Of a stretch of DNA of 64,000 nt, positions 23,562 through 35,462 are shown piece after piece. The translations under genes were made by a program, and so were the position numbers. The notes under the pieces are model-generated. The model was not told the origin of the DNA. It searched no databases and was given only the letters and a program-made list of their open reading frames with translations. This DNA comes from Archegozetes longisetosus. Lineage: Eukaryota > Arthropoda > Arachnida > Sarcoptiformes > Trhypochthoniidae. The DNA lies in assembly GCA_018873245.2 (NCBI GenBank), contig JAEMBT020000006.1, forward strand, positions 4,703,855 to 4,767,854. The letters run 5' to 3'. Each line of letters opens with the position of its first letter. Within the stretch, counting starts at the first letter, position 1.

Positions 23562-24650
23562 TTAATTAAAAGGTAATTTTAATTGAATGCACATTATAGA
23601 GAATGTAATAACAGAACTCATAAATGATAATATTAATGATGATTTTAGAGCAAACAGGCCGTAAGGTTTGGGTCTATTATTACAACGATTGGATACTTCT
23701 TGTAAATACAAGTTCACTTCAAGCTTGAAATTCAGATCATTTTGATCTGAATGTTTGAATGTTTCGTTTATTTTATGAGTAATTGTATTGATATCAAATT
23801 CGTCGTTGAGTTTGTCGACAATTATTATAACAATAATTAAAGTGAATAGATACATGATAACATCAATTGAATTCGCAGCTGACAATATCAAAATTTGTTC
23901 TGTTGCTGCGATTTGAGTTATTGTAATACAAATTATTATAAAAAGATAAGATAACCAAATAACAGGTATAAAACCAATTGAATCATTAATTTTCTGGTCA
24001 ATGAATTGAATCTGCATTTCGTGAGTTCTGATTAGTCTCAGATTTTCTAGACTATTACCACAATTATAAGTCGAAAGATTTTCAAAATGGTTTCTTCTGA
24101 AACAATACATGATATAAATTGTTTGCATATAAACTAATATTTGCATAAAAATTAAACCTAGTTCAAAAATACATACAAAAACTAGAAATAAAATATTAAG
24201 AGTTATAGTAAATATACTACGAATGGCCAAACTTTGACTTTTAAATAAATTATTTCTCTCGATTTCCATTTTAATGCACAAGGCACCAGCTCCAAACATA
24301 ATAATAACATAAATCAACCAAAATGTTGAGAGAAGCAATGATAAATTTCTTACTTTCATATCTTCAAATTTATTCGAAAGCTTATCTATTGTTTCGAATA
24401 AAGTTCTGTGTTTTTGTCGGTATATTATGTATGATACCAAGAAAAATATGTATTTTAAAATCCATATGACGGTTATGAGATTAATTGTTTCGTTAATCAA
24501 TATAATGAGCCAATAAATAAAATCCGCGAATAAAGTTAACACAACTAGAATTGAAAACAACTTTCTCATGAAGTTTCTTTTAATACTTGATTCGAATCCG
24601 TGAATGAAGAAAAGTTTGTTGAAGTGAAAAAATTTGTTCGTTTCGCTCAT
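23562..24650 (-). CDS. gustatory receptor (GR-c)
   Basis: 362 residues in one exon, starting MSETNKFFHFNKLFFIHGFESS, so it is the block-B counterpart of GR-a. The IYRQKHRTLFE loop after helix 2, the conserved GFIPVIWLSYLFIIICITITQ segment and the tail SNRCNNRPKPYGLF with ITFSIMCIQL are all present. The C-to-Y change in the signature and KL for QL at VDKLNDEF are private to this copy. Helices near 31-60, 103-127, 143-180 and 261-285 are clear. Upstream sequence to about 26600 is shared with GR-a, so the promoter was duplicated with the gene. No lesions; presumed functional, ligand unknown. Confidence 0.88.
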   Translation of the reverse strand: MSETNKFFHFNKLFFIHGFESSIKRNFMRKLFSILVVLTLFADFIYWLIILINETINLITVIWILKYIFFLVSYIIYRQKHRTLFETIDKLSNKFEDMKVRNLSLLLSTFWLIYVIIMFGAGALCIKMEIERNNLFKSQSLAIRSIFTITLNILFLVFVCIFELGLIFMQILVYMQTIYIMYCFRRNHFENLSTYNCGNSLENLRLIRTHEMQIQFIDQKINDSIGFIPVIWLSYLFIIICITITQIAATEQILILSAANSIDVIMYLFTLIIVIIIVDKLNDEFDINTITHKINETFKHSDQNDLNFKLEVNLYLQEVSNRCNNRPKPYGLFALKSSLILSFMSSVITFSIMCIQLKLPFN

Positions 24651-25183
24651 TTTTTAAATTCCAGATTTTAAAACTGAGATAAAATAAAACTGTTTAGATT
24701 ATGTCAACTTGAATTCCATGAAGTTCTTGTTTTACTTCATTTGTGGAAAATAGTCCAATATTCTTTTACCACTTAGTACACCAAAGTTTTCCTTTTGTAT
24801 TCAATGAGAATCGATTATTTTTCATTGCATTCTGTGTTAATGACAGTGTTAAACAATTTTCATAGCTTTCCTTATGTGAGAATCTATTTTATAATTAAGC
24901 ACTTATTCAAAAATTTTGTCATTTACTTTACATTTCATTTCGTAGTAATTTTCGATCGAAAAAGTATTCCTATTGAAATTTTAATTATTAATTATATTTC
25001 ATCCAATTAAAACATATTTCATAATTTTCATAAGTCAAATATTCAACGATAGAAAAGTTTTAGAATTCTTTATGAAAAGCTGTCACAGAAGTTTCGTGAT
25101 GTAACTTTTATGTCTGTAATTCTCCAAGAAATTAATTACAAAAAAAGTCAATATATGAAAATATTGATTTTCATTTAACATCT

Positions 25184-25191
25184 AACTAAAG
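25184..25191. repeat. 8-bp target duplication of the hAT-like MITE, left
   Basis: AACTAAAG, repeated exactly at 25781-25788. Confidence 0.9.
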
Positions 25192-25780
25192 TACGGTTGC
25201 CAGATCTCAAGGTTCTCCTTGAGTCTCAAGGAGTGAGATACGGTCTCAAGTCTCAAGTAAGGATTAAGTTAAATATGAGAATCTCAAGGAATAGAAATTT
25301 AAAAAGTCAAATAAATGTTATTTCTAATATTTTTCCTAAATTGTTGAATTTAATTTTTAAATGACTGTAATTTGTTTAAAAGTCCTTTTCTCTCCTATGA
25401 TCCTCTCATTTAAATTCATAGACTCTTATAGACATAATGTCTGGTTTCTTGCTTTGTGAAAGCAAATGACGAAATATTGTCTTTTAAATTAAAACCAAAA
25501 TCATGTGCTTTCTTTCAATCGGTAAATATGCAAATCTTTAGTTATTTGTAAAATAAAAATATTCAAATTTATAATAATATTTTAGTTCTCAAATTTCATA
25601 TTATAGCTGTTTATGACTCACACAATCAATATTTTCAAATCATATTACAAAATTCTGTCAAAAAGTTTGTATTCTCAAAATTATAGCAATAAAATCACTT
25701 TGAATTTTTTAAAAATTTGCTTTGGTCCCCCCTTTGATTTTTTTCTCAAGGATTGAGAGAGACCTGATCTGGCAACCGTA
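25192..25780. mobile_element. non-autonomous hAT-like element, 589 bp
   Basis: Ends TACGGTTGCCAGAT and its perfect inverse ATCTGGCAACCGTA, flanked by the 8-bp duplication AACTAAAG. It contains no transposase. A left subterminal cluster of CTCAAG words (25200-25260) mirrors the CTCAAGG near 25745. The paralogous spacer in block A (about 8720) reads CATCTAACTAAAGACACAAA without the insert, giving an in-window empty site. Confidence 0.92.
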
Positions 25781-26469
25781 AACTAAAGACAAAATACGAA
25801 TTTACAAATAGTTACTTATAACTCATTTCATTCGAACCTTTCCATTGATTACAATTTTATTTTAGGAGATATTCGAGCCAACTATAATTAAGAAATAATT
25901 AGTATTTGGCTTTTGTCAAATGAAAAATGAGAGTTTTTTAAAAATATGCTTATATCCTGATAATTTCTCACATTTAATTCATATGAGTACCTTTTCGAAT
26001 ATTATTCAATTTTGTGTGCCTTTAAGCTTATTTAGAAGTAAACTGATTTTAAGCTCTTTCTAAAGTAACATGACTGCTCTTTATAGCCTTCGAGCTTTAA
26101 GTACTTCCCAGCTTGTTATGAAAATTAAAGCTTAAGACCTTAATTGTTTAATTGTTAAATGTTCTCAAAAGTTAGTTTAATTTATTCTGTTTGAACAAAT
26201 TATTTATGTGTATACTTTCTTGAATATTTATTAAATGATGATTTATTTTCGTTTTTTGTTACATAACACGAGTAAGAATATAAAAATAACAATAGAATGC
26301 TGGACAGTTTTCAAGTTTTCTAATGAGTTATCTATATTGGACAGATTGTAAAGGTTAACATCTATTACACGCGAAAGATTCTATTGATTTGACAAAAAAT
26401 TCAAAATTCCAACGATAAAGAACTTGTGAATTGTGAAATTTATGTCTTAATTTGTGACATGAGTTGAAC

Positions 26470-27302
26470 ACACATTACAGAAAAAGTAATGATAGAGTTT
26501 ATAAATGATACAATTAAAGTAGAGTTAACAGTAAATAAACCAAAAGATTTTGATCTATCATGACGACGATTAGAGGCTTCGATTAAATACTGAATCATTT
26601 CGAGTTTCAAACTTTGATCGATTGATAGTTTGGGCGAAAAAATGTACTAAGATTCAAAGTAATTGCATTAATATCGTATTTAACACTTAATTGACCAATA
26701 ATTGTGACGATAATCATTAGAATAAAGTAAATAATAATCACATCAATCAAAGTAATACTCGATATTTGAATACTTTGCTTAATTGTGGCAACTTGAGTAA
26801 TAGTAATACAAAGTATTACAAAGAGATAACCTAACCAAAATGTAGGTATATAACCAATCGATTCACTTAGACTGTTGTTAATTGATTTTAATCCGAGTTC
26901 TTTTGCTTTGAAACTCTTAAGTTTTGACAAACTATAATGAAACTTATCACTCTATAAGTTGTTGTAATATCTTCTTCTGATACAATAATTAATATAATTT
27001 ATTTGTATATAAACTAAAATGTGCATCAAGTTTAAGCTCAATCCATATAGAGATAAAGAACATCCAGTAGTAAAACTTAATACTATGACAATTATTTGAT
27101 TTGTTGTTAATGTTTCGTTTTCAATAATAAAATTGTTTTTGATGCTAGAATGAGCCCACAAAGTGCTGACATAAAAGTTTAAAAGTGTACAAATAAGCCA
27201 ACAGATTGCTAGAAATAACGACAAATATTTAATTGTTCTGTCCTCGATTTGATTAGGGACAACTTTAGTCTTTTCGTTATTTTTCATAATGAAAATTTTC
27301 AA
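26470..27302 (-). pseudogene. gustatory receptor, 5'-truncated relic
   Basis: The minus strand codes about 270 residues of a GR: IKYLSLFLAICWL (third helix), SLYGLSLNLMHILVY, GYIPTFWLGYLFVILCITITQ, and the tail SFGLFTVN with ITFSVMCVQL. An in-frame stop at 26952-26954 follows YYNNL, and a one-base deletion in a T run near 26640 shifts the frame before LSIDQSLKLEMIQYL. The first two helices are absent: upstream of 27302 the sequence is unrelated and leads to the MULE relic. This is the least damaged copy of the middle GR that is reduced to a tail at 9420 and 49530. Confidence 0.8.
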
Positions 27303-27686
27303 GGGGAAAATTTTCTGAATACTTTATTTTCAAAACTAGTTTTTCGTCTTTATTTATTTTAACATAATTATTTTCAAATAAATTCAATTATTTTCTAAAT
27401 CTAAGAAAACTAAGTGATATAGAAACTTTCGAAAAAATAGTTTTGAACATAATGGCGACTACAAAATAACAATAAGAATTCTTATACTTTATGATAGTAA
27501 ATTAATTTTTACGCCAGTAATTTATAATATTTTTAGACAATTAAGTCATTTGTGTACTTGAATCCAACTTTAATTGAAAAAAGATAGCATTGAGAAGCTT
27601 GAGACAAATGTCTTCCTTTTGTTAGTCATTTAATGCTTGGTTTATGGTTTGAATAGGCTATCCTTGAGCATTAAATCCCATTGACG
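27303..27686. other. gap between GR relic and MULE relic
   Basis: AT-rich sequence. The minus strand just above 27302 may hold a few more decayed GR codons, but nothing can be supported. Confidence 0.3.
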
Positions 27687-29042
27687 TTAAAGATTTTTAA
27701 GTTTTTCTATTTTTGAGTTAACGGATTGATATTTTGTTCGCTTCTTAGTAGCAGAATTTCCAATATCTAACAGATCTAATATTGCTTGGAATTTTAGCTG
27801 CTCCTTATTAAGATGTGATACTAACTCATATATGTTTGGATGCGAAGTATTTACTAATTTTTTAAAAACACGATGCCAGGCTTCAATATGATTAGTGGTC
27901 CTAGCAGTCAAATTATAGAAATGATTCGCCATTTGTCCATCAAACAATACATTTTCGTCAATCCAAGTATTATTGATGTAATCCAAAAAGTTGTGAACCT
28001 TTTGCAAATTAGGTGCCTTTGAATGGGCATTAGTCCACGCTTCTGTTATCTCATTCAGCGGTAAAAATGGTTAGGCTGATATTCTTTTACTGTATCTCTA
28101 ACTTCTTTGTTGCTAGCATAGTCTCGAACCATTCCAGGTGCCTGAACGCAGTGCCTTCAAACACATTGTGAAAAATGAAATAGACACTCTCTAATCTTCG
28201 AATTCGGAAAACTACTTTAATTGCATTGAATTTTCAAAATCTAGTTGAACAATATTCGGGTTAAATCATAATCTTTTTCCTCTGGAAATATCTTGAACAT
28301 TTCTTAAGAAACAAATAACGTATCTTCTCGTTTGTTGGGCAACAAACAATATAAAAAGGGATTATTTGCTCATAGTAAAAACTATGAAAAGTATATATCT
28401 GTGAGAATATTAATGGAGCAACTCTAGATGTGTCATCACGGAAAATCGACTTTGTGTTACATGCCATTTTCAAGAACTCCTCTGTTCCAAGCACTAGTAT
28501 TTTATTGTAAAGTCCTTCATTTATTAATAAGAAATTGCGACTTCTTGTGTTATATTGACTTTTTAAAATTTCGGTGAAAATCTATCTGAAAGTTAAATCA
28601 CTTATTGAACTTGGTTATCGTGGTACGTGTTGACGCTTCTTGTTGTGTAAAGTTTTCTTTACATTATCAAAAGTTGGCAGTGCAGTATTTATTTCCACTT
28701 GATTTAAGTTATCGTTTTTTGAAGTACATTTCGTTTGTTAATCATAACTTCATTATAGATATGTTTTGCTGGAAGTGTTGGATTGGCACTAATTTTGTTT
28801 TTCATTTCATTTCTTATTTCAGTATTCATTAGGTGCTGGACTTCAAATTCATGGTTATGAATTAAATTTGAACTATAGAACTGTCCATATTTAAATTTAG
28901 TTTTAGCTTTACATCTTTTATTGAATCTTCGACACTTAAAATATTCAGTGTCACTTCTTGAATTGTTATGTACATAATAGTGGTGTTGATAAACTATAGC
29001 TTTCTCTTCATGAGATGTATTAATCATTTTCAAATCTCCCAT
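27687..29042 (-). pseudogene. MULE/FLYWCH transposase-like gene, decayed
   Basis: An N-terminal FLYWCH-like zinc finger lies at 28704-29042: YFKCRRFNKRCKAK followed by LIHNHE, the C..C..H-x-H pattern. Next come FLKMACNTKSIFRDDTSRVAPLI-type sequence (28261-28494) and a C-terminal part (27687-28007) with NHIEAWHRVFKKLV and HPNIYELVSHL, typical of MULE proteins that accompany FLYWCH fingers. Stops and shifts between the parts, especially 28010-28260, show it is dead. It could be a transposon or a domesticated derivative. No terminal repeats were found, so the element limits are unknown. Confidence 0.7.
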
Positions 29043-30339
29043 TATAGAGTTATCACATGGAACAATGACACTAATGTAATACTACCATTAAATTTTTAAA
29101 TCTCTGTACTACTTTCCTATACTCTATTAACTTAGTGGCAAAAATATTTGACTTATTAAGCTGAATTGCACATGTCTTGCGAATGTTATAATTTTTTGAC
29201 TGAGAAACGAAGATTTTATTATCATAGGGAGGACCAAGATATATTTTTAGATTTATCACAAGTTGGTAAATGGTAAATAAACTATTTATTCGAGAAATAC
29301 TCAATGATTTCACATCTTATTTTTGATGGCTTTCGTATAGTTCTATTCTTTGCTGAACTTTACAGCTTCAACTAAATTCTTACTTTTAATAGTATGTTCT
29401 GTGAACTCATTACATGACATCGAGAAGTTTACATTGTACAAATCTCAGATTTAACAGAGTTAACACTAAAACTGTTTTTTCATAAGACCATAGATTATCA
29501 TTTTACGAAATTCAAACCATCATATAGTTAAACATTAATTTTTCAAAGCTTCTAAGCAGCCAAAGCCGAAAAAAACATCTCTGGTTACAAGTCAACTCCG
29601 GGAACTGGAGTAAACGCCTTAAAACCGGAGACTCTGGGTCAAAACCGAAGATATAACACCCGTAACTTGTTTTCGTCAATAAACACTTCCTAAAGATAAG
29701 TATAAAGATTAAGGAGTAAATTGCTTGTTTATACTTTGATTTATAATTTTAATTTAAGTTTCTTAGAAATGTGTAAATGATTTAGTGTGAAAGTATAGAT
29801 TTGAAAAATAAACTTTTAAAAAATAGATTTCGAAAAAATACACTTTGAAAATTTTTATCTTTAAAGTATTTCTTTTGAAAATTTTTTTTTGAAATTTTTC
29901 GTTTTAAAAAACTACCGCGTCATCGATCTCAGATGTGATGACATCTGATTCCTCTCACTTTAAGGATATCAGATATGTCTTAATAAATTCTAATTTTTTA
30001 GTTATATAATATTTATATTCTACTACAAGTTCGAACTTTCTACCAAATGGATTATTTTGAAAATTACAATTAGAAAGGAAAGTGTCTGAAGGGGTATAAT
30101 TTTCAATACAAGTAATTATAAACTAGGATCTGCTATTGCGTCAAAATACAACAAAAATACATTCTTCAAAGTATCTCCTAGTTGAAAAATATTTATATCA
30201 AATAGTGAATTCATCTCTCGATATTATTTTTCGACATAATTCAACTCATATTTGTTTCGCATAAAATCGTGGATTCTCGTCAACCTATTTTAGTAATAAT
30301 TTAGATTAAATATACCTACTTTGAAGGAGTCTATGAATT
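29043..30339. other. intergenic, nothing firmly recognised
   Basis: About 1.3 kb upstream of the MULE relic. The minus-strand frame at 29071-29313 may be a continuation of its decayed 5' end. The region 29800-29920 is very rich in T and A runs. Confidence 0.3.
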
Positions 30340-30925
30340 AGTGTGGCCATAAGTAAAAACTTAATTCCTGGAGTTTATAACCTCAAGGAAAGACAACCTT
30401 CTAGAAACTGAGGTCAGAACAAGATTCCTGAAGGTCTGGTCACTCTACTGCGAATAGACAAAAACTAATCATATGGCTTTCTAGCACTGGTAAGCCTCTA
30501 GCCCAATAACTTTTCAGGCATAGCGAAAGGTTTGTTAAACTTCCAATAATGACATCGAATCCAATATTTTTGGGATCATTTCTGTTATCGATAAATATTT
30601 CAAAATCAACGAATTCTTAATCGAAGGCACCAAAGAAGACATTGTCCTGGAAGTCATAGCTTAAATTTGATACACTCTTAAAATCATTTTGATTAACTTT
30701 TCTGATACTAAATTTTGACATAGACGAGAATATTACTGAGTTTCCCCTTAAGGTCTATTAATTAATGGCTCAAATTAATAACCTATATTATAAAAAATTG
30801 AGTAAACAAAGCATAATGACTTAAGTAACAAATGAGATGCAAAATCTTCAGAGAAATTTCTATATTTTTAATCAAAATATGAGAGGAGAAATGAAAACGA
30901 GTTTTGTAGTAATTGAAGAATCCAT
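30340..30925. repeat. conserved 0.6-kb segment, copy 2 of 3
   Basis: Matches 9640-10235 and 49785-50390. Here it is followed directly by the ATCCATAAACTGATTA sequence that in block A lies 1.2 kb further on (11459). Confidence 0.7.
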
Positions 30926-31185
30926 AAACTGATTATTTATACCATGGAAATTGTGCAAACAGTCCAAACTAGAGATAATTTGAATGCTATGAAGTCTGAG
31001 CATTTATTTTCCACTTCATTTGATAAATACAGTATTTTGCTCTTTTATTTCATGTCTTAGCATTACTCTTTAGAAATGAAAACTTATTATAGTCAAGATT
31101 TGCATTACTTTTTTCTGATTTAGGAACGCTTTTTTCTTAAATTAATGCGTAATAAACCTGTCCGAAATTTTATCAGATCATTCAA

Positions 31186-31960
31186 AAGGGGTAACTTGGT
31201 GTTGTGAGTCGGCGGGGCTATCTGAGGCCATCAATATATCCCCCTTTAGTAGTCTCATATTATATCCAAATATAAGTTATAAATTATCTATTGTCTAGAA
31301 AATAATGATGTTTTTGTGAATTTTTTACAATGGAGCCTATGATGGAATTGAAGTTTTCGAAACATCTTTTGGCCACCTGTATCATTCAATATTTCGATAA
31401 AACTTCGTATATATGAGGAAGAGAGATCAAAGTTAATTTTGGGAAAATTTCATGTTGGGGTTCGACCTTTAACACAGTGAACTGACTATGAAAACTTATC
31501 CATGTATTGCAACGAAATTAAAAAGGTAATAATGATTTTTAAACATTCTTGAGAAATCACATAGAAATCTTTTAAGAACCAAGTAACTTGATAGTTGAAA
31601 TATGAAATGAACTTAGACTATTTTTAAATAATTACTATGAAGTTTTTCATAGTTATTTCTTAAAAAACAATATAAATGTATATGACAGATCAATAAATTT
31701 ACAAACTGTAACAAAAGAATTAAATCATTTTTCGAATATATAATAAAAAAAAGATTTCTATGTGATTACTGTCAAAAATGTTTAAAAATCATTATTGTCC
31801 TTTTTAATTTCATTGGAATTCACGGATAAGTTTTCATTGTTCATTATTCTCTAGACAATAGATGATTTATAACTTATATTTGGATATAATGAGACAAATA
31901 AAGAGGATATATTGATGGCCTCGGATCGCCCCGCCCACTCACAACACCATATTACCCCTT
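31186..31960. mobile_element. foldback element nested in the Tc1-like transposon
   Basis: AAGGGGTAACTTGGTGTTG at the left pairs with the inverse at 31940-31960. Long arms continue for over 100 bp (through TATATCCAAATATAAGTTAT and the CTAGACAATAGATGATT-type match). A second pairing block joins about 31490-31580 to 31745-31850. The left arm holds about 170 extra bases (31310-31480) with no partner. No coding frame is present. Confidence 0.8.
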
Positions 31961-31994
31961 CTCCTTTAGATCAAATTATAATAAATTCAGTTAG

Positions 31995-33010
31995 AAAAAA
32001 TGGATGAAATTTATGAAGTACTAGAAGAAGTAGGAATTAATTTTCTCGTAGAAAAAAGAGAAAATCAAATGAAATTAGAAGTCTCATAATAGAAAATGTG
32101 TCAACCAAACGAATGGATTGTACAGAGCTCTCTAAATTGTTTGATTTACTTCCTGATACTGTCCAAAAGATCTTCAGAAGTTATAAAAAAAGGAAGAAGG
32201 CTAAAGAAGAGAACTAATGTCAAACCATCAAAACTAACTGATACTGAGGAGGGTATTATTTGTACTTGGTGAACATCGATTGTTCTTCAACTTTGAAGTC
32301 GATCGCCGCCAGAGTTAGGGAAGAAATGAAAAAGTGGTCTCAATCTGAACAATTAATAAAACGCTCAAGGAGTTCCACTATACAATCAAACACATCTCAC
32401 TGATTTCTGAGCGAAGAAACGCTCCCGACGTCATTAAGAAAAAATACAAATATGAGATATAATATATTGATCTTCTAGAAAAAGACAATCTTTATCTGGA
32501 TGAAACGAGAATCAGTGTCTGTACTCAACGCAGCAGTTAGAGCTATAAAGGGACAAAAAGCGAAAAAAAACTGTTCAGTCACTGAAAAGCCACAACTGTT
32601 CCATCATCAGCGTTACTTGCACTATTTCCCTTTACTTTTTCGAGATACAAGATCAATCATATAATTCTGATCATTTCGGGGATATTTGGCTCAATTCTTC
32701 ATTCATTTGTCGGAACAAAACATTGAAAATGCTATTCTAATCATGGATAACGTTCCTTTCCATAAGGGAACACGATCATCAGTTTGATATCATCTCATGA
32801 ACACTGTGTTTTATTTCTGCCCTAATATTCACCATTCTTCAACTCTATCGAAGAAATGTTCAATCAATGGAAAGGTATTGTGACTGTGGCTGAACCTAGA
32901 ACTGAAGATGAATTATACCTTTGATTGAAGAGACTTCGAGTCGAATAACTACTACCCGTTGTTCGAACTATTTCAATCACCTCGGGAGTTGTATGAAGAG
33001 AGAAATAATC
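31995..33010 (+). pseudogene. Tc1-like transposase, heavily decayed
   Basis: Several frames together give a helix-turn-helix start (STKRMDCTELSKLFDLLPD, about 32100) and KSIAARVREEMKKW. A DDE part follows: NAILIMDNVPFHKG with the second Asp (about 32725-32770), then SIEEMFNQWKGIV with the Glu region (about 32845-32880). Many stops and shifts interrupt it. The IEEMFNQWK form is typical of DDE superfamily endonucleases of the Tc1 group. Confidence 0.7.
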
Positions 33011-33186
33011 AATAATTAATTCTATCCCAATAATACATAGTTAAGATTGTTTTAAATCTTCATATGTCTTAATTTAGAATTATTGAATGAATAAAGTTAT
33101 CATTTTTGAATTGAAAGATTATACAAGAAATAGTAATGCAAAGACAGGAAAAAGCAATACCCGAAATAGGAGAGCAAAGTACTGTA

Positions 33187-33420
33187 AGCGAAGAGTTTGA
33201 ATATGTTTCTGTATTTTTGTCTATATATTAAGTATGAAATGAATGAAATGATTAGTTTAAGAATCGAACAAATGCTAATTAAATGAACGGTTGTGTTCAG
33301 AGGTAGAATTGATGCAATTACATTAAATAGAAATAACGATATCGTTATTGTTGACATAAGATTTATGATGCATTCTCTGCCACCATATAACTTGAAGTTA
33401 AGCTAATACCTCATCAAATG
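33187..33420 (-). pseudogene. GR N-terminal fragment, block B copy
   Basis: Minus-strand LFLFNVIASILP and SILKLIISFISYLIYRQKYRN match the head fragment at 11470-11810 and the helix 1-2 region of intact GRs. The Tc1-like element interrupts it at 33184. Confidence 0.65.
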
Positions 33421-34331
33421 TGAGCCAAAGAGAACAAATGGGAAGATCACGAGATAGCATTTGAATCTACAGCTTCAGACCTGCGTTGAAAGCTGGAGGC
33501 ATTGTTTCAAAGCTGGATTTGGTGTCCCTAATTCCAAGCCATAACATAAAAATGTTTGATTCATGCAATCAAATTTCTCAGTTGTTCAGATTGATCTTCT
33601 TTTCTACATTTCAATATATTTGGTTTCCAAACAATATTACTATTTACTAATAGTTTCCTAGGTAAAGTCTCTCACTTTAATTCACAATCCAATGATTTTC
33701 ATTCGATTAAAATTGATTTAAATTTTAATATTATTATCCAATAAATGATTAACAAATCTACTATGTAATAAATAGTAGTTGCGATCGGATAAATCATTTC
33801 AAACAAAAGAATAAAATTTTTATTTATAGGAATTATGATTTCTGAATATTAAATATTAATATTCGACACTAAACCATAAAATACTTGTATTTAATGATGA
33901 CAACGATTACTTTGTTCCTAACACTAAAAAATTGTTCAAACATTTTAATTTTGAGAAAGAACTGAATTTCTTATTATCATAATCGTAATACATTAATGAA
34001 AAAAATTTTATTTTATGTCTTTTCTGTCAACAAAATAATAGATTTCGAAAATTGTCATTAGGTATGAAACAATCCTAATCGGAATGTGTTGTTGCCGTGA
34101 ACTTAAATGTGATCATTGAGCAACAACATTAATTTCATTTATTTAATCTTTTCTTACAAACATGATTAGTTCATTAAATTGATTCATAGCTGATTTCATT
34201 TTATTGATAAGAATAACGTGTAAAGTTTGATATAACCACAGCTCAGTTTATAATCAAATGTCAAATGCATTTGTTCACAGGGTTTCCACTTAATTTACTT
34301 GATATATTTCACGAAAATTGACGTGACAAAT
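33421..34331. other. spacer duplicated at 11811-12643
   Basis: No gene. Paralogous to the block-A spacer, with a short extra stretch near 33760-33830. Confidence 0.55.
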
Positions 34332-35408
34332 TTAGTGAACGGATAATTTCAATTGAACACACATTACAGAAAATGTGATAACAGAACTTATAAATGATAA
34401 AATTAATGATGAATTTATAACAAATAGACCGCAAGGTTTGGGTCTATTATTACAACGATTGGATACTTCTTGTAAATACAAATTCATTTCAAGCTTAAAA
34501 TTCAGATTATTTTGATCTTCATATTTGAATATTTCGTTAATTTTCTGAGTAATAGTATTGATATTAAACTTATCGTTAATTTGACCGACAACTATTATGA
34601 TAATAATTAGGGTGAAGAAAAACACAACCACATCAATTGTATTCATGATTGATATCATGAAACTTTGTTCAGTTGTTGCGATTTGAGTTATTGTAATACA
34701 AATTATTATAAAAAGATAAGATAACCAAATAACGGGTATAAAACCAATTAAATCATTAATTTTCTGATCAACAGATTGGAGTTCCATTTCATGAGCTCTG
34801 ATTTGTCTCAGAATTTTTAAACCATTACCACAATTATAAGTCGAAAGATTTTCAAAATGATTTCTTTTGAGACAGTATGTAATATAAATTGTTTGCATAT
34901 AAACTAAAATTTCCATTAAACTCGAATTAAATCCGTAAATACTATCAGAAATTGTAAGTAAAACATAAAAAAGGATAGTAAGTATACGAGAAATCAAACT
35001 TTGACTTTTGAACAAAGTATTTCTTTTGATTTCATCTCTCATCCAAAAAATATTGGTTCCAAACATAATAAAACTGTAAATCAACCAAAATATTGTGAGG
35101 AATAATGATAATCGACGAGCTTTAATTTTTCCAAACTTATTCGAAAGCTTTTCTATTGTTTCGAATAAAGTTTTATGTTTTTGTCGATATATTATATGCG
35201 AAACTAAGCAATAAATAGATTTTATAAGCCATATGATGTTCAGAAGCTTAATTGTGTGGTTAATGAATGTCAGAGCCCAATAAATTAATTCAATCAAATA
35301 AGAAAATATAACTAAAATTAAGAACAACTTTCTTATTGCACGTTTTTTAATATTTGATTCCAGTCCATAAATTAAGAAAAGTTTGTTAATATGTAAAAAC
35401 TTATTCAT
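34332..35408 (-). CDS. gustatory receptor (GR-d), mosaic of GR-a and GR-b types
   Basis: A clean single-exon GR. The frame is open to an ATG at 35462, but the second Met at 35408 gives MNKFLHINKLFLIYGLESN, in register with the paralogues, so a 358-residue protein is preferred. From LISRIL to TQIATTEQS it is almost identical to GR-a (for example KILRQIRAHEMELQS, absent from GR-b). From FNINTITQKINE to the end (SNRCNNRPKPCGLFVIN, ITFSVMCVQLKLSVH) it follows GR-b. Its 3' flank also follows GR-b, so its position is the block-B equivalent of GR-b and the middle looks converted. All GR signature motifs are intact and it is likely functional. Confidence 0.88.
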   Translation of the reverse strand: MNKFLHINKLFLIYGLESNIKKRAIRKLFLILVIFSYLIELIYWALTFINHTIKLLNIIWLIKSIYCLVSHIIYRQKHKTLFETIEKLSNKFGKIKARRLSLFLTIFWLIYSFIMFGTNIFWMRDEIKRNTLFKSQSLISRILTILFYVLLTISDSIYGFNSSLMEILVYMQTIYITYCLKRNHFENLSTYNCGNGLKILRQIRAHEMELQSVDQKINDLIGFIPVIWLSYLFIIICITITQIATTEQSFMISIMNTIDVVVFFFTLIIIIIVVGQINDKFNINTITQKINEIFKYEDQNNLNFKLEMNLYLQEVSNRCNNRPKPCGLFVINSSLILSFISSVITFSVMCVQLKLSVH

Positions 35409-35462
35409 TTTCTTTGGTTTTTTAATGTCAAGTATTACGAGCGCACTCTTTTCACAGATCAT

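Larger units (their letters stand above)
31030..33184 (+). mobile_element. Tc1-like transposon carrying a nested foldback
   Basis: Ends CAGTATTTTGCTCTTTTATT and, read inward from the right, CAGTACTTTGCTCTCCTATT. Flanked by TA at 31028-31029 and 33185-33186. Length is 2155 bp, but removing the foldback at 31186-31960 leaves about 1.4 kb, normal for Tc1. Block A at 11570 shows the uninterrupted sequence, so the insertion postdates the duplication. The transposase inside is badly decayed. Confidence 0.85.

Noticed and set aside
28605..28832. 75-codon plus-strand frame
   Set aside because: Antisense to the FLYWCH part of the MULE relic.
35409..35462. Upstream ATG extending GR-d by 18 residues
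   Set aside because: The extension has no counterpart in the paralogues, and the second Met aligns with their starts.
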